From NCBI GenBank assembly GCA_044346175.1, contig JBIIZQ010000008.1, positions 1 through 64,000 on the forward strand: a stretch of DNA of 64,000 bases, given 5' to 3'. The notes below the pieces were generated by a model that saw only the letters and a list, made by a program, of their open reading frames with translations, was not told the DNA's origin and made no database searches. Each line of letters starts with the position of its first letter. Position 1 is the stretch's first letter. A program made the translations under genes and the position numbers. The DNA comes from JBJTUH01 sp044346175 (GTDB taxonomy: Bacteria; Cyanobacteriota; Vampirovibrionia; Vampirovibrionales; JAJTHC01). Positions 35,771-44,928 of this stretch are shown in pieces.

Positions 35771-36706
35771 TTGGTTATTCACATTACACACCCTACTGAT
35801 TTCCCTCCCTCCTTTCTTGAAGCCTATCGTCAAGGCAAGCTCGTTTTTTTCTGTGGTGCTGGCATCTCGAATTATGGTAGTGCATTGCCTGCTTATTATG
35901 CTTCGTTTAAAGCCTTGGTTAGGGCTGTGCTTGACTGCTTTGACCCTTCTTGGGAATCAAATATTCACACGCTAAAGTATCAGTTATATGAGAAATATAA
36001 ATATGACGAATTACTTGAGAACTTAGATGAGGATTACGGGCGTGATGGAATTCACAGCCATATTAAATCCCTGTTTCAAAATAGACTGCCAATAGATTTG
36101 CAATTAAATCACCATAGTATTCTGTTAAATTTGGCAAGACCAACCCAAAATCAAGGGTTCGTACAGCTAGTCACTACCAATTTTGATACTTGCTTCAGTA
36201 TGGCAAGTGGCAATGAACGTATTAAAGAGTTCTATGCCCCTCTACTACCTATCCCTAGAGGTGAGATGAATTACCCTCATGCAATTACCTATTTACATGG
36301 CAATGTGTCAGACCCGATGTTGGAAAACAATCTTATATATAGTAGTTCTGATTTTGGGAAAGCTTATATTAGTGATGGCTATGCTGCCCGCTTTATCAGC
36401 GAACTAACCAAAAACTATACGATATGCTTTATCGGTTATAGTGTAAATGACCCCATCATGCGCTACACTCTGTCTGGTGTTAAAGCAGTCAAAAGAGAAA
36501 CAGCTGAAGCTCATACTCCAGAAATATTCACACTTACTTCTTTCAGTGATAACTCCTTGGAGCGTCGTCAAGAAAGAGAAGCACTCGAATTATTAGGATT
36601 GAGTGTCCTAGAATTTGAAAACTACCCTGCCATGTGGCATTGTTTGGAAACATGGTACACCTACCAAACACAAGATATATTTGAGTTAGCACGGGCAAAT
36701 TTCTAA
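35771..36706 (+). CDS. SIR2-domain protein, N-terminal part of a Dsr1-like defence sirtuin
   Basis: This 311-residue protein is a SIR2-type NAD-binding domain. It has FFCGAGIS (27-33), the catalytic asparagine region TTNFD (135-139), the histidine in YLHG (His176), and CFIGYSVNDPIMRYTL. SIR2 domains of anti-phage systems (DSR1/2, ThsA, SIR2-APAZ) hydrolyse NAD to stop phage growth. The wording of FFCGAGIS, PLLPIPRG, SSSDFGKAYI and SVNDP recalls Dsr1-type proteins, which are about 1,000-1,300 residues. It starts with TTG because a stop closes the frame upstream, and it ends at a TAA after which the same frame stays open into the next gene. It is more AT-rich than neighbouring housekeeping genes. 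Confidence 0.82.
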   Translation: MVIHITHPTDFPPSFLEAYRQGKLVFFCGAGISNYGSALPAYYASFKALVRAVLDCFDPSWESNIHTLKYQLYEKYKYDELLENLDEDYGRDGIHSHIKSLFQNRLPIDLQLNHHSILLNLARPTQNQGFVQLVTTNFDTCFSMASGNERIKEFYAPLLPIPRGEMNYPHAITYLHGNVSDPMLENNLIYSSSDFGKAYISDGYAARFISELTKNYTICFIGYSVNDPIMRYTLSGVKAVKRETAEAHTPEIFTLTSFSDNSLERRQEREALELLGLSVLEFENYPAMWHCLETWYTYQTQDIFELARANF

Positions 36707-36751
36707 CTTTGTCTAATCAATCGTTTTTACGCTAGTATCAGAAAAAAAACT

Positions 36752-39688
36752 ATGTATAACGAACTATTTAATCCAACCTCTAAACAATACTTTGTATTAA
36801 AAAACCTTATTCCCAACCCTGATACCTACCTACAATATCCTTTCTATCCTCATTGGGATAAGCTGCCGTTTGGACTCCTTAAAGCCGTCCAGAAGGTGCA
36901 TATCATGCAAACCACACCTAAAGAAAAGCGTCAATCGGATGAGCTTGAACTCTACACAAAAATAGAGGCGTTGCCAAACCTAATTTTGCCTGACTACAAA
37001 CCCCATCAGTCGACAGGTTCTATTTATGGTCATTTTATTGGGGAGCGTCATAAACCCCTCCACCCTATTACAAGGGGCTGGGTGTTCCTTATCGGAAAAC
37101 ATATCCATGACCCTGAAGTGTTCCAGTGGCTTATCACCCAAAGTAATGTATTACATCCAGCGTTAGAGGATGAGATAGCAAGGGCATTAGCTCATGACAA
37201 GACATTTACGATGGATGAGGGTTTAAGGGAAGCTTGGCGAGTACTGCTGTTAAAGCAAACGTGGGATAGCAAACCACGGTATTGTCCTAATTTTGACGAC
37301 GCAAGTGAAGAAGCTGATGAGCTTAAACTTTGGTTGAGAGACATACTCAAACCTCGCATTGTAATACGACCACCTCATGATTATGAAAAGCTATCCAGTA
37401 AAAAATTTCCTTCATACCGTGTTGAGCTTATTTTTTTGCATGATGATATTGAACAATATCGACTTTCTCAATGGATGCAAAAGAATACACCTGTCTTTTG
37501 GTACAACCTTTTTGAAGCTATTGAGCATAGCTTAAAGCAGTATATTGAACTTACTAAGGAAATCACTCCAAAAGAAGATACCTTGAGCTTTATCCTTGAA
37601 GTTGCTTCCATCATTGACCATAAGCAAAACCTTGGATTTAGTAACTTGGTAAGTCTATTTAATCATCTTGAAGCTTGCTTTGAGGCTTTAATCCAGCATG
37701 ATGAAGGCACAAAGTGGTGTGCTGATGCGTTAGAACGCTTTGCAAGTAAGCCTGAAGCCCTTTGGTATCGTATCGTATTAGCGTATGTCACAAAATATCC
37801 TGATGTATTGAACCCATCCCTTGCTTGGCAGGTTTTAAGAGCCAATGGTTATAGTGTGATTCAACACATGGGGAGCATGATTCGGAAGGAGTTTTTTGAT
37901 TTACTTGAGAGTAAACACAAAAACCTATCACTACCCAACGATATTTTAGAAGCGATTTATACCCAAATTCGTGCCTCTACAGCCACTAAATATGGCAATA
38001 TCAACTGGCATCCTGATAGAAATTATAAGGTATTAGAGACTCTCAAAAACAACCATGCCTTGCTTCCTCCCGATTTAGACGCACTCTATAGTCAATATAA
38101 AGAGGCGTTCAAGACTGACCGTGAAGCCGACGATAGTCACAAATTTCCTATATATTTAAGCCCACTAAGCTTTGGAGACATCAGCAAATTGCCTGAAGAT
38201 GAAGAAGCGATTTTTAAGCGTTTTCGGAAAGCAGACTCTTTTAAGGTCTGTGGTGAACTGGCATCATACACCGAAAAATATCCTCAAAAAGGAGTTAAGG
38301 TTTTTATTGCCTTACTGATGGAAGCCTTCTTTATAAGTTTGTGCTATTTCGATAAGGCACTCACCAAAACCCTGTGTTATGGTGATATGCTGTTGCTACC
38401 TTGGCATATCCATAGATTTGAGTTCTACTGTGGGGAACTCGCCATGTACTTACGCCGAGGATTAAGCGGTGTTCAACTCCAAGAAAGACAAATAGCAAAC
38501 TATGAAACCCAACTTAAAGAAAATGCCTTAACCCTGTTACCCCTGTATGAAACGTTATGGGCGTTGCAACTGAAAGATATCGCACACTCCACGAGTGGCT
38601 ATATCAGGCATTATTGTTCCATACTATCGCAAGAAGAACCTCACAGATTTTGGGCTTTATTTGATAAAGCTTGGCAAGCTTCTGAAGAACTCCCCGAGCC
38701 TAACATTGGCAAAGGTTTTTATGATGACAATTTTAACGCAACAATCAATCAATGTATTGGGAAACTTCTTGAAGCCTTACTATCATTAGAATTGGATAGG
38801 TATCGGTCAGGTGAATCTCAAGAGCAAGTATCCTTTCAACTGAGTGAAAAAACAAAAAGCTACTTAGAGGCATTTATACAACGAGATAAGGCAGCATATG
38901 CTTATAGTATGCTAGGTGCGTACTTGCCTCTTTTATTTCAAGTTCATCGAGCATGGGCAGAAGCACATCTACTGCCACTTATAACCCAACAAGAGCAAAG
39001 AAGCTTCCCAAAATCCAAAGCATTGGTTGAAGGGATTGTAGGTTACGGTAAGCAAAGCTATGATTTAGAGAAATATCTTCAAACCGCTTGGTTAAATTTG
39101 GATACCAAGGCTTACTTTAGCACCAATGCAGATATGCTGAAGAGACATATCGGCAAGTTAATGAGTCTTTATTTTTACGATGAAGGTGACAATACCATGA
39201 CGCCGATAGAGTATCATAAGTCGCTGAAAGCCATGCCTACCGAAAGCTTAAATACAGTTGCTTGGTGTCTTCGCCAAGTTAATGAACTCACTGAAACTTC
39301 TTTCAATAGGGTGGAAGATTTTTTCAAGATTGCTTGGCCTAAAGAGCTTAATAAGCTAGATGCCCAGCAAACGACCTATTTTATTATGTTTGCCATGCAA
39401 TACCCAAAGCACTTTAGGCGTATCATTAACCTACTCAAAGAGGAAAACCTCATCATGCAGTACGAAGAAAGAGGTGTCATTCTTCTTCCTTACGAGGACA
39501 AAGAAGGTAAAAAGCTTCAAGCACTATCTGATGAGGACTTTACACTACTCTGTGAGGTTCTGTGTCAACATCTACCTGTAACGGCGAAAAATACAGACTA
39601 TTTTTTAACGGAGTTAAAAGTATACTTGGAAAAGAAAGCATGCCCGATGCCTGAATGCTTACAGGGCTATTTTGCACAGTTTGCTTAG
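36752..39688 (+). CDS. Large helical protein, probable C-terminal partner of the SIR2 gene (Dsr1-like)
   Basis: This 978-residue, mostly helical protein has no recognised catalytic motif. Near residues 105-150 it reads GWVFLIGKHIHDPEVFQWLI and NVLHPALEDEIARAL, which recalls the segment that follows the SIR2 domain in full-length Dsr1 sirtuins (sensor region). The gene is in the same frame as the SIR2 gene. The 15 codons between them contain no stop, so only the TAA at 36704 separates the two. The upstream sequence has no clear ribosome site. Reading it as one former or read-through protein gives about 1,305 residues, the family's length. It ends with a 4-base overlap, tail to tail, with the ymdB-like gene. 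Confidence 0.7.
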   Translation: MYNELFNPTSKQYFVLKNLIPNPDTYLQYPFYPHWDKLPFGLLKAVQKVHIMQTTPKEKRQSDELELYTKIEALPNLILPDYKPHQSTGSIYGHFIGERHKPLHPITRGWVFLIGKHIHDPEVFQWLITQSNVLHPALEDEIARALAHDKTFTMDEGLREAWRVLLLKQTWDSKPRYCPNFDDASEEADELKLWLRDILKPRIVIRPPHDYEKLSSKKFPSYRVELIFLHDDIEQYRLSQWMQKNTPVFWYNLFEAIEHSLKQYIELTKEITPKEDTLSFILEVASIIDHKQNLGFSNLVSLFNHLEACFEALIQHDEGTKWCADALERFASKPEALWYRIVLAYVTKYPDVLNPSLAWQVLRANGYSVIQHMGSMIRKEFFDLLESKHKNLSLPNDILEAIYTQIRASTATKYGNINWHPDRNYKVLETLKNNHALLPPDLDALYSQYKEAFKTDREADDSHKFPIYLSPLSFGDISKLPEDEEAIFKRFRKADSFKVCGELASYTEKYPQKGVKVFIALLMEAFFISLCYFDKALTKTLCYGDMLLLPWHIHRFEFYCGELAMYLRRGLSGVQLQERQIANYETQLKENALTLLPLYETLWALQLKDIAHSTSGYIRHYCSILSQEEPHRFWALFDKAWQASEELPEPNIGKGFYDDNFNATINQCIGKLLEALLSLELDRYRSGESQEQVSFQLSEKTKSYLEAFIQRDKAAYAYSMLGAYLPLLFQVHRAWAEAHLLPLITQQEQRSFPKSKALVEGIVGYGKQSYDLEKYLQTAWLNLDTKAYFSTNADMLKRHIGKLMSLYFYDEGDNTMTPIEYHKSLKAMPTESLNTVAWCLRQVNELTETSFNRVEDFFKIAWPKELNKLDAQQTTYFIMFAMQYPKHFRRIINLLKEENLIMQYEERGVILLPYEDKEGKKLQALSDEDFTLLCEVLCQHLPVTAKNTDYFLTELKVYLEKKACPMPECLQGYFAQFA

Positions 39689-40620
39689 GAGGATGCCTTG
39701 TTGCCAATACGGTGAAAGACCCGAGACACGGCGAGGCACTGCCCCGTGTGGCGATGCAATGTAAACCGCACGGCGTTAATTTGGCTTGTGGTACTGTCTT
39801 CAGGAATACTCATTTTGGCACGTGTAAGCGTTCTGGCACGTTGAATGGAAGCCGCTACTGCCATCCCAATCACGGAAACCTCTGCCCCGTTAAACCCAGC
39901 ATCGGTAATAAAGCCTGTATGACCATTTAAAATCTTTTCATCGGCCGTTTGCACATGGGTATGCGTACCTGCCATGGCGGAAAGCCCTAAGCCTGAGGCG
40001 TACCAACCCATTGCCATTTTTTCGGCGGTGGTTTCAGCGTGCATGTCTAGGAAAATGAGAGGGGTTTCAGCTTGTAGGATGGTGATAGCTTCATCCAATC
40101 TTTCCCAAGGGGAATCAAAATGCCCCATAAACACTTGCCCAAGGAGGTTGATAACCCCTATTTTTAAGGGGGTGCCATCACGATGCAGCACGTCATATAC
40201 TCGCCAACCCACACCTGTGGCTTCTTTACCGAAGTTGGCAGGACGCACCATGGCGGGCATGTCCGCCACGTGGTGTACACTGTCCTCACGGTCAAACGTA
40301 TGGTTTCCTCCCGTAAACGCATGAATCCCTAGGGCTTGGAGTTCATCGTAATGCTTTTTACTTAACCCAAAGCCGTGCGTGGCATTTTCAACATTGGCAA
40401 TAACGACATCGGCAGGGTTTTGCGGGTGAAGGTGCTTCATGTAATGTGCCACGGCTTGCCGTCCTGGTTGCCCTACAATATCGCCAAAAAAAAGCAGGGT
40501 CACAATGTCTTCAGGTGGCACACCAAGAGGAGTGTCTGAAGCAGGGGAAGGCTGTACCGATAAACGCTGGGTTGCGAACGTGTCCAAAAAGGCATACGGC
40601 GGGGAAACATCATACGCCAT
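39685..40620 (-). CDS. YmdB-family metallophosphoesterase
   Basis: This protein has the YmdB (TIGR00282) motif series: FFGDIVGQPGRQAV, the asparagine block NVENATHGFGLSKKHYDEL, GGNHTFDRE, and AGTHTHVQTADEKIL. In YmdB these bind two metals and act as 2',3'- or 3',5'-cyclic nucleotide phosphodiesterases, in some species with effects on biofilm and motility. At 311 residues it is about 45 longer than YmdB, from a leading segment. The start overlaps the end of the his fusion gene by 11 bases and has AAGGACC upstream, so it is translated in the valS-his-ymdB operon. rny, its frequent neighbour, is absent. Confidence 0.85.
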   Translation of the reverse strand: MAYDVSPPYAFLDTFATQRLSVQPSPASDTPLGVPPEDIVTLLFFGDIVGQPGRQAVAHYMKHLHPQNPADVVIANVENATHGFGLSKKHYDELQALGIHAFTGGNHTFDREDSVHHVADMPAMVRPANFGKEATGVGWRVYDVLHRDGTPLKIGVINLLGQVFMGHFDSPWERLDEAITILQAETPLIFLDMHAETTAEKMAMGWYASGLGLSAMAGTHTHVQTADEKILNGHTGFITDAGFNGAEVSVIGMAVAASIQRARTLTRAKMSIPEDSTTSQINAVRFTLHRHTGQCLAVSRVFHRIGNKASS

Positions 40621-41923
40621 GGGGAGTAAGGTCCTTGTCCTTCAAAGCAGGCTGGATACGAGTTGCAGAGTCGGGTTTCATACGGCCAGCGAGTTCTGAC
40701 TCCAACCGTTGCCATGAAATCCCCTGAGCGACCGCCGTGGTGGCCAAGAAAAACAACACATCGCCAAGCTCCCAAATCAGCTCTTCTTGCGTGGTGGCTT
40801 GGGTGGTTTCAAAGGCTTCTTCCATCAACTTCCGTTGTAGGAGTTTAGGCTGGTCAAACAATTTACGGGTGTACGACCCCTCAGGTGCATCGGTTAAACG
40901 AGCTTGCAACTTTTGGAAAAGATGCACCATTTGGAAGCGTCCCTCTAAATGGGAAAAGCACGTGGGGGTTTCTCGATGGCATGCCATATCCTGCTGATGC
41001 ACCTGAAACAGTAACGTGTCTCCGTCACAATCAACCCGCAATTGAGTAAGCGTTTGCGTATGCCCTGAAGTGGCACCTTTGACCCAAAGATTTTTACGAG
41101 AACGACTGTAGTACGCACCCACGCCTTCTTTGAGGGCATGTCGTAAGGAGTCAGGCGAGCTAAAGGCAAGCATCAGAACTTCTCGGGTATTGCGGTCCTG
41201 TACAATGGTGGGGATGAGCTTATCAGGGTATTTGTCAAAAGCACAGGATTGTACCACCACTTCCACAGGGTCAAGAAGCCCCGTGTAGAGTGCCATACCC
41301 ACCTGAACATCTACCCCTAAAAGACATGCGGCGATAGCATCCTCCGTGTTTTTGACACCACCTGCTACCGTAATAGGATGAGGGAGGGTTTCTTTTAAGT
41401 GCTTCACGGCATCAAGAGGTAAGCCCCCTAAACCGCCTTCATCCTCCACAAAGGTACACAGAAAACCACTACAGTAAGGTGCAAGGCGTTCAGCACGTGC
41501 ATGGAGTGTTTCTCCTGTCCCTGATTGCCAGCCATGGTCTACGACTTCTCCTGACCGTAGATGGTCCAACGCCACAGAAACACGTGCCTTAGGTAACTGT
41601 GCCAAAAACTCAGGGGTGGCAGCCGTACCAATAATCAGCTGTTGCGCCCCAGCCTTCAGTAAGCGGGTGGCTCTTTCAACGTCACGAATCCCACCACCCA
41701 CACGAATATCCGCAAGTTGACACAGCGACTCAATCAAGGCGAGATTATCCTTGCCTGTCTTCATGGCAGCATCAAGGTCAATCACTGCCACTTCACCATA
41801 GCGTGCAAACTGCTTTACAAGGGTTATGGGGTCTTGCTCGGCGGTAAGCACATGGGTTTTACCTTGACGTAATTGGACTGCTTTGCCGTCCATCAGGTCG
41901 ATACTACATACAATCCCCATCAT
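40610..41923 (-). CDS. Fused HisA-HisI-HisE histidine biosynthesis protein
   Basis: Three consecutive enzymes of histidine synthesis appear in one 437-residue chain. HisA isomerase (about 1-228) has CSIDLMDGKAVQL, IRVGGGIRDV and TVAGGVKNT. HisI cyclohydrolase (about 235-335) has VQDRNTREVLMLAF, YYSRSRKNLWVKG and the DCDGDTLL site. HisE pyrophosphohydrolase (about 345-432) has KLMEEAFETT and ELIWELGDVLFFL. HisI-HisE fusions are common; adding HisA in front is unusual. HisE, HisI and HisA act in series (PR-ATP to PRFAR), so the chain order here is reversed relative to pathway order. The ATGATG start at 41923 has AAGGA upstream. A TTG at 41950 is a weaker option. In operon with valS and ymdB. 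Confidence 0.9.
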   Translation of the reverse strand: MMGIVCSIDLMDGKAVQLRQGKTHVLTAEQDPITLVKQFARYGEVAVIDLDAAMKTGKDNLALIESLCQLADIRVGGGIRDVERATRLLKAGAQQLIIGTAATPEFLAQLPKARVSVALDHLRSGEVVDHGWQSGTGETLHARAERLAPYCSGFLCTFVEDEGGLGGLPLDAVKHLKETLPHPITVAGGVKNTEDAIAACLLGVDVQVGMALYTGLLDPVEVVVQSCAFDKYPDKLIPTIVQDRNTREVLMLAFSSPDSLRHALKEGVGAYYSRSRKNLWVKGATSGHTQTLTQLRVDCDGDTLLFQVHQQDMACHRETPTCFSHLEGRFQMVHLFQKLQARLTDAPEGSYTRKLFDQPKLLQRKLMEEAFETTQATTQEELIWELGDVLFFLATTAVAQGISWQRLESELAGRMKPDSATRIQPALKDKDLTPHGV

Positions 41924-41953
41924 GGTGGTGTGTTCCTTTATGCTGGACAACGA

Positions 41954-44803
41954 CTACTTTAAACAAGCACACTGTGCGGTAAGGCTATCGCATTGCTCTT
42001 GGAGTATTGCCAACTGACCTCGTTTTTCCTCAAGCACTTGTGGCGTGGCTTTGGCAAGGAAGCCCGTATTACTCAAGAGTTTTTCAAGCTGTTCTTTTTG
42101 AGTGGTAGCGGTCGCAAGCTTTTTCTCAAGGCGTTGTCGCTCGGCATCGGTATCAATAATCCCTGTCATGGGGATGTACACTTGCAGATAGGCGCCAATG
42201 GTGTTCATGCCCGTGGCTTTGTCAGTAGGCTGATAGTTCTCAGTCACAAGGCACGTTACGCTCGAAAGCTTCACAAAGTGTTTGAAAAATGGCTCGCATT
42301 CCGTGAGCAACTTGGTAAGGAAAGCAGGTGCCTCGGGTGAAATGACAAGCGTTACGGCGGTTTCAGTGGCATGAGGGACTTGGTAACTTTGGCGAATGTT
42401 GCGGATACCCCGTACGCACTCGAACATCAAAGGAAGCAACGCCTCCAAAGATTCTTGAGACCAAACGGGTTGACTTTGAGGGTAAAATGCCAAGGAAACA
42501 CTCGGTACCTTCATACGGAAAGCTTCGGGTAACTGGTGCCATAAAAACTCACTTAAATGAGGCATTAAAGGATGGATTAAACGTAAGGAACCCTCAAGCA
42601 CCGTAAGGAGTACCCGACGAGACTGCTGAGCTGCCTCGGGAGATTGTCCCTTGAGTAACCACTTCAAAGCCTCCACATACCAATCGCACACGTCATTCCA
42701 TAAGAAACTTTCAAGCACTTGAGCGACTTCTGCAAAGTGCCACGTTGCCAAAAGCTTATTGGCTTGTGCTACCGTGCTTTCATACCGTGAGAGTATCCAT
42801 TGGTCAATCGGGTGGAAGGTGTCAAGGGGTTCTGTAGGTGCCACAGGACGTAAGCCTTCAAGCATCTCATCAGGGCAATTCATCCGTGTAAAGCGGGTTA
42901 AATTGACCAGCTTATTCACAAAGAAACGCCCTTGCTCTAGTTTGTCCTTATTGAGTTTAATGTCTTGCCCACCGTAAGTGACCATGCTCAGTAAACCAAA
43001 ACGGAAACCGTCACACCCAAGGGTGTCAATGGTTTCAACAGGGTCAACCGTGTTACCCTTGGACTTACTCATTTTTTGTCCTTTTTCGTCTCGAATCAGT
43101 CCATGAATATAGACCGTTTCAAAGGGTGTTTTTGCATCGGTGAGACCCATCGACATCATGACCATGCGGGCAACCCAAAAGAAAATGATGTCAAACCCTG
43201 TGACTAAGTTCGTGGTAGGGTAAAACTGTGCCAAGTCCTTGGTACTTTGCGGGGTTGGCGCATCCCAGCCCCAACCAAAGGTGGCAAAAGGCCACAAGCC
43301 AGAGGAAAACCAAGTATCCAATACATCAGGGTCAGGTGTCCAATCAGAGGTAGGCTCGGGGGCTGTTTCGCCCACGTAAACCTCTCCAGTGGTGTGATGA
43401 TGCCAAGCAGGGACGGCGTGTCCCCACCATAACTGGCGTGAAATACACCAATCTTGAATGTTGGTCATCCAGCGTAAATATTCTTTGCTCCAACGCTCAG
43501 GTACAAAGGTTAAAGCCCCTTCTTCGTAGTAGCTTAAGGCTTTATCGGCAAGAGGTTTGGTTCGTACAAACCATTGCTTTGAAAGGAGAGGCTCTACCAC
43601 TTCACCCGTTCTTTGTGAACGACCCACACGGTGGGCGTGTTCTTTTTTAGCTTTCAAGTACCCTTGGGTTTCCAAAGCGGCTTCGGTTTGCCGACGTGCT
43701 TCCCAACGGTCAAGCCCGTGGTAGGCTTCAGGGATACCTTCAAGCGGTAACAACTCGGCTTTGTCGTTGAAAATGCGTAAAGGCGTGAGTCCGTGACGTT
43801 CGCCTACTTCAAAGTCGTTGAGGTCATGGGCTGGGGTGATTTTTAAAGCCCCTGTGCCAAAGTCTTTTTCAACATAGGTATCGCCAATCACAGGAATCGT
43901 ACGTCCCGTTAAAGGCAAACGGACATGCTTACCGATAAACTTGGCATAGCGTTCATCTTCAGGATGCACCGCCACCGCCACATCACCATAAAGGGTTTCG
44001 GGACGTGTGGTTGCCACAATAATGGCTTCTTGAGAGGGGATACTGCCTTCTTGCACAAGAGGGTATGCAATATGCCATAAGTAGCCTTGTTCATCGGCAT
44101 ATTCGGTTTCAATGTCGGAGATGGCCGACTGGGAAGCAGGGTCCCAGTTGACAATCTTCTCACCACGGTAAATGAGTCCTTGCTCGTATAAGCGGATAAA
44201 CGCCTTACGTACCGCTTGTTGAAGTTCAGGCTGTAGCGTGAAGCGCGTCCGTGTCCAATCGACGGAAACGCCTAGACGTTTCAGCTGCCCTAAAATATCC
44301 CCTTGTCGTGCATGCACCCAATCCCACACAAGCTTTAAGAAGGTTTCTCGACCTAACGCATAACGTGTGGTTTGAGCGGGATACCCCTCAATAAGTCCTT
44401 CCCGTAAACGACGCTCTACAATACTCTGTGTGGCAATCCCCGCATGGTCGGTACCTGGAAGCCATACCGTAGGCACCCCTAACATACGGTGGTAGCGTGT
44501 CATCACGTCCTGAATGGTATTATCAAGGGCGTGTCCCATGTGTAGGGTTCCCGTCACATTGGGGGGGGGAATCACCATAGAGAACGCCTCGGGGAGTGGC
44601 TCCCCTGTGGGGCGTTGCGTAGGACGATGCGGCAACTCGGCTTGATAGGCTGTTTGTACTTCTGGCGTAAAAAGATGATGTTGCTCCCACCACGCATAAA
44701 TCTGGCTTACGGCGGTTTCATCAAACACATCTTGCCAACAGGGTGCTGAGATAGATTCAGGAATTTCAGAAAGGGGAGTCACTGAGAAAGACATAGCACC
44801 CAT
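41954..44803 (-). CDS. valS: Valyl-tRNA synthetase
   Basis: A 949-residue class I synthetase. It has PPPNVTGTLHMGHALDNT (HIGH-type signature) near residue 80, an editing domain with TTRPETLYGDVAVAVHPED, and KMSKSKGN near 578. A helical anticodon-binding domain and a C-terminal coiled coil (RQRLEKKLATATTQKEQLEKLL, part of a long leucine/lysine run) finish it. It charges tRNA-Val and edits threonine. Starts at 44803, with AGAGG upstream. The PPP codons produce a C9 run in the gene (44561-44569 as G's on plus strand), normal for this motif. Followed by the his fusion gene after 30 bases. Confidence 0.97.
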   Translation of the reverse strand: MGAMSFSVTPLSEIPESISAPCWQDVFDETAVSQIYAWWEQHHLFTPEVQTAYQAELPHRPTQRPTGEPLPEAFSMVIPPPNVTGTLHMGHALDNTIQDVMTRYHRMLGVPTVWLPGTDHAGIATQSIVERRLREGLIEGYPAQTTRYALGRETFLKLVWDWVHARQGDILGQLKRLGVSVDWTRTRFTLQPELQQAVRKAFIRLYEQGLIYRGEKIVNWDPASQSAISDIETEYADEQGYLWHIAYPLVQEGSIPSQEAIIVATTRPETLYGDVAVAVHPEDERYAKFIGKHVRLPLTGRTIPVIGDTYVEKDFGTGALKITPAHDLNDFEVGERHGLTPLRIFNDKAELLPLEGIPEAYHGLDRWEARRQTEAALETQGYLKAKKEHAHRVGRSQRTGEVVEPLLSKQWFVRTKPLADKALSYYEEGALTFVPERWSKEYLRWMTNIQDWCISRQLWWGHAVPAWHHHTTGEVYVGETAPEPTSDWTPDPDVLDTWFSSGLWPFATFGWGWDAPTPQSTKDLAQFYPTTNLVTGFDIIFFWVARMVMMSMGLTDAKTPFETVYIHGLIRDEKGQKMSKSKGNTVDPVETIDTLGCDGFRFGLLSMVTYGGQDIKLNKDKLEQGRFFVNKLVNLTRFTRMNCPDEMLEGLRPVAPTEPLDTFHPIDQWILSRYESTVAQANKLLATWHFAEVAQVLESFLWNDVCDWYVEALKWLLKGQSPEAAQQSRRVLLTVLEGSLRLIHPLMPHLSEFLWHQLPEAFRMKVPSVSLAFYPQSQPVWSQESLEALLPLMFECVRGIRNIRQSYQVPHATETAVTLVISPEAPAFLTKLLTECEPFFKHFVKLSSVTCLVTENYQPTDKATGMNTIGAYLQVYIPMTGIIDTDAERQRLEKKLATATTQKEQLEKLLSNTGFLAKATPQVLEEKRGQLAILQEQCDSLTAQCACLK

Positions 44804-44928
44804 GGGAAGCGTAACCTCTTGTTAGAAAAAACGTGACACAATAAGTCAAACAACGGTGGCGTTGACCCTAAACCCATAACCCTTACACGCAAGCATGAAA
44901 GCTTCGGTAAGACGTATGCGACGATGCC

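Noticed and set aside
44561..44569. G9 run as phase-variable tract in valS
   Set aside because: It is the complement of three CCC codons for the conserved Pro-Pro-Pro before NVTG in an essential enzyme; a slip would be lethal.
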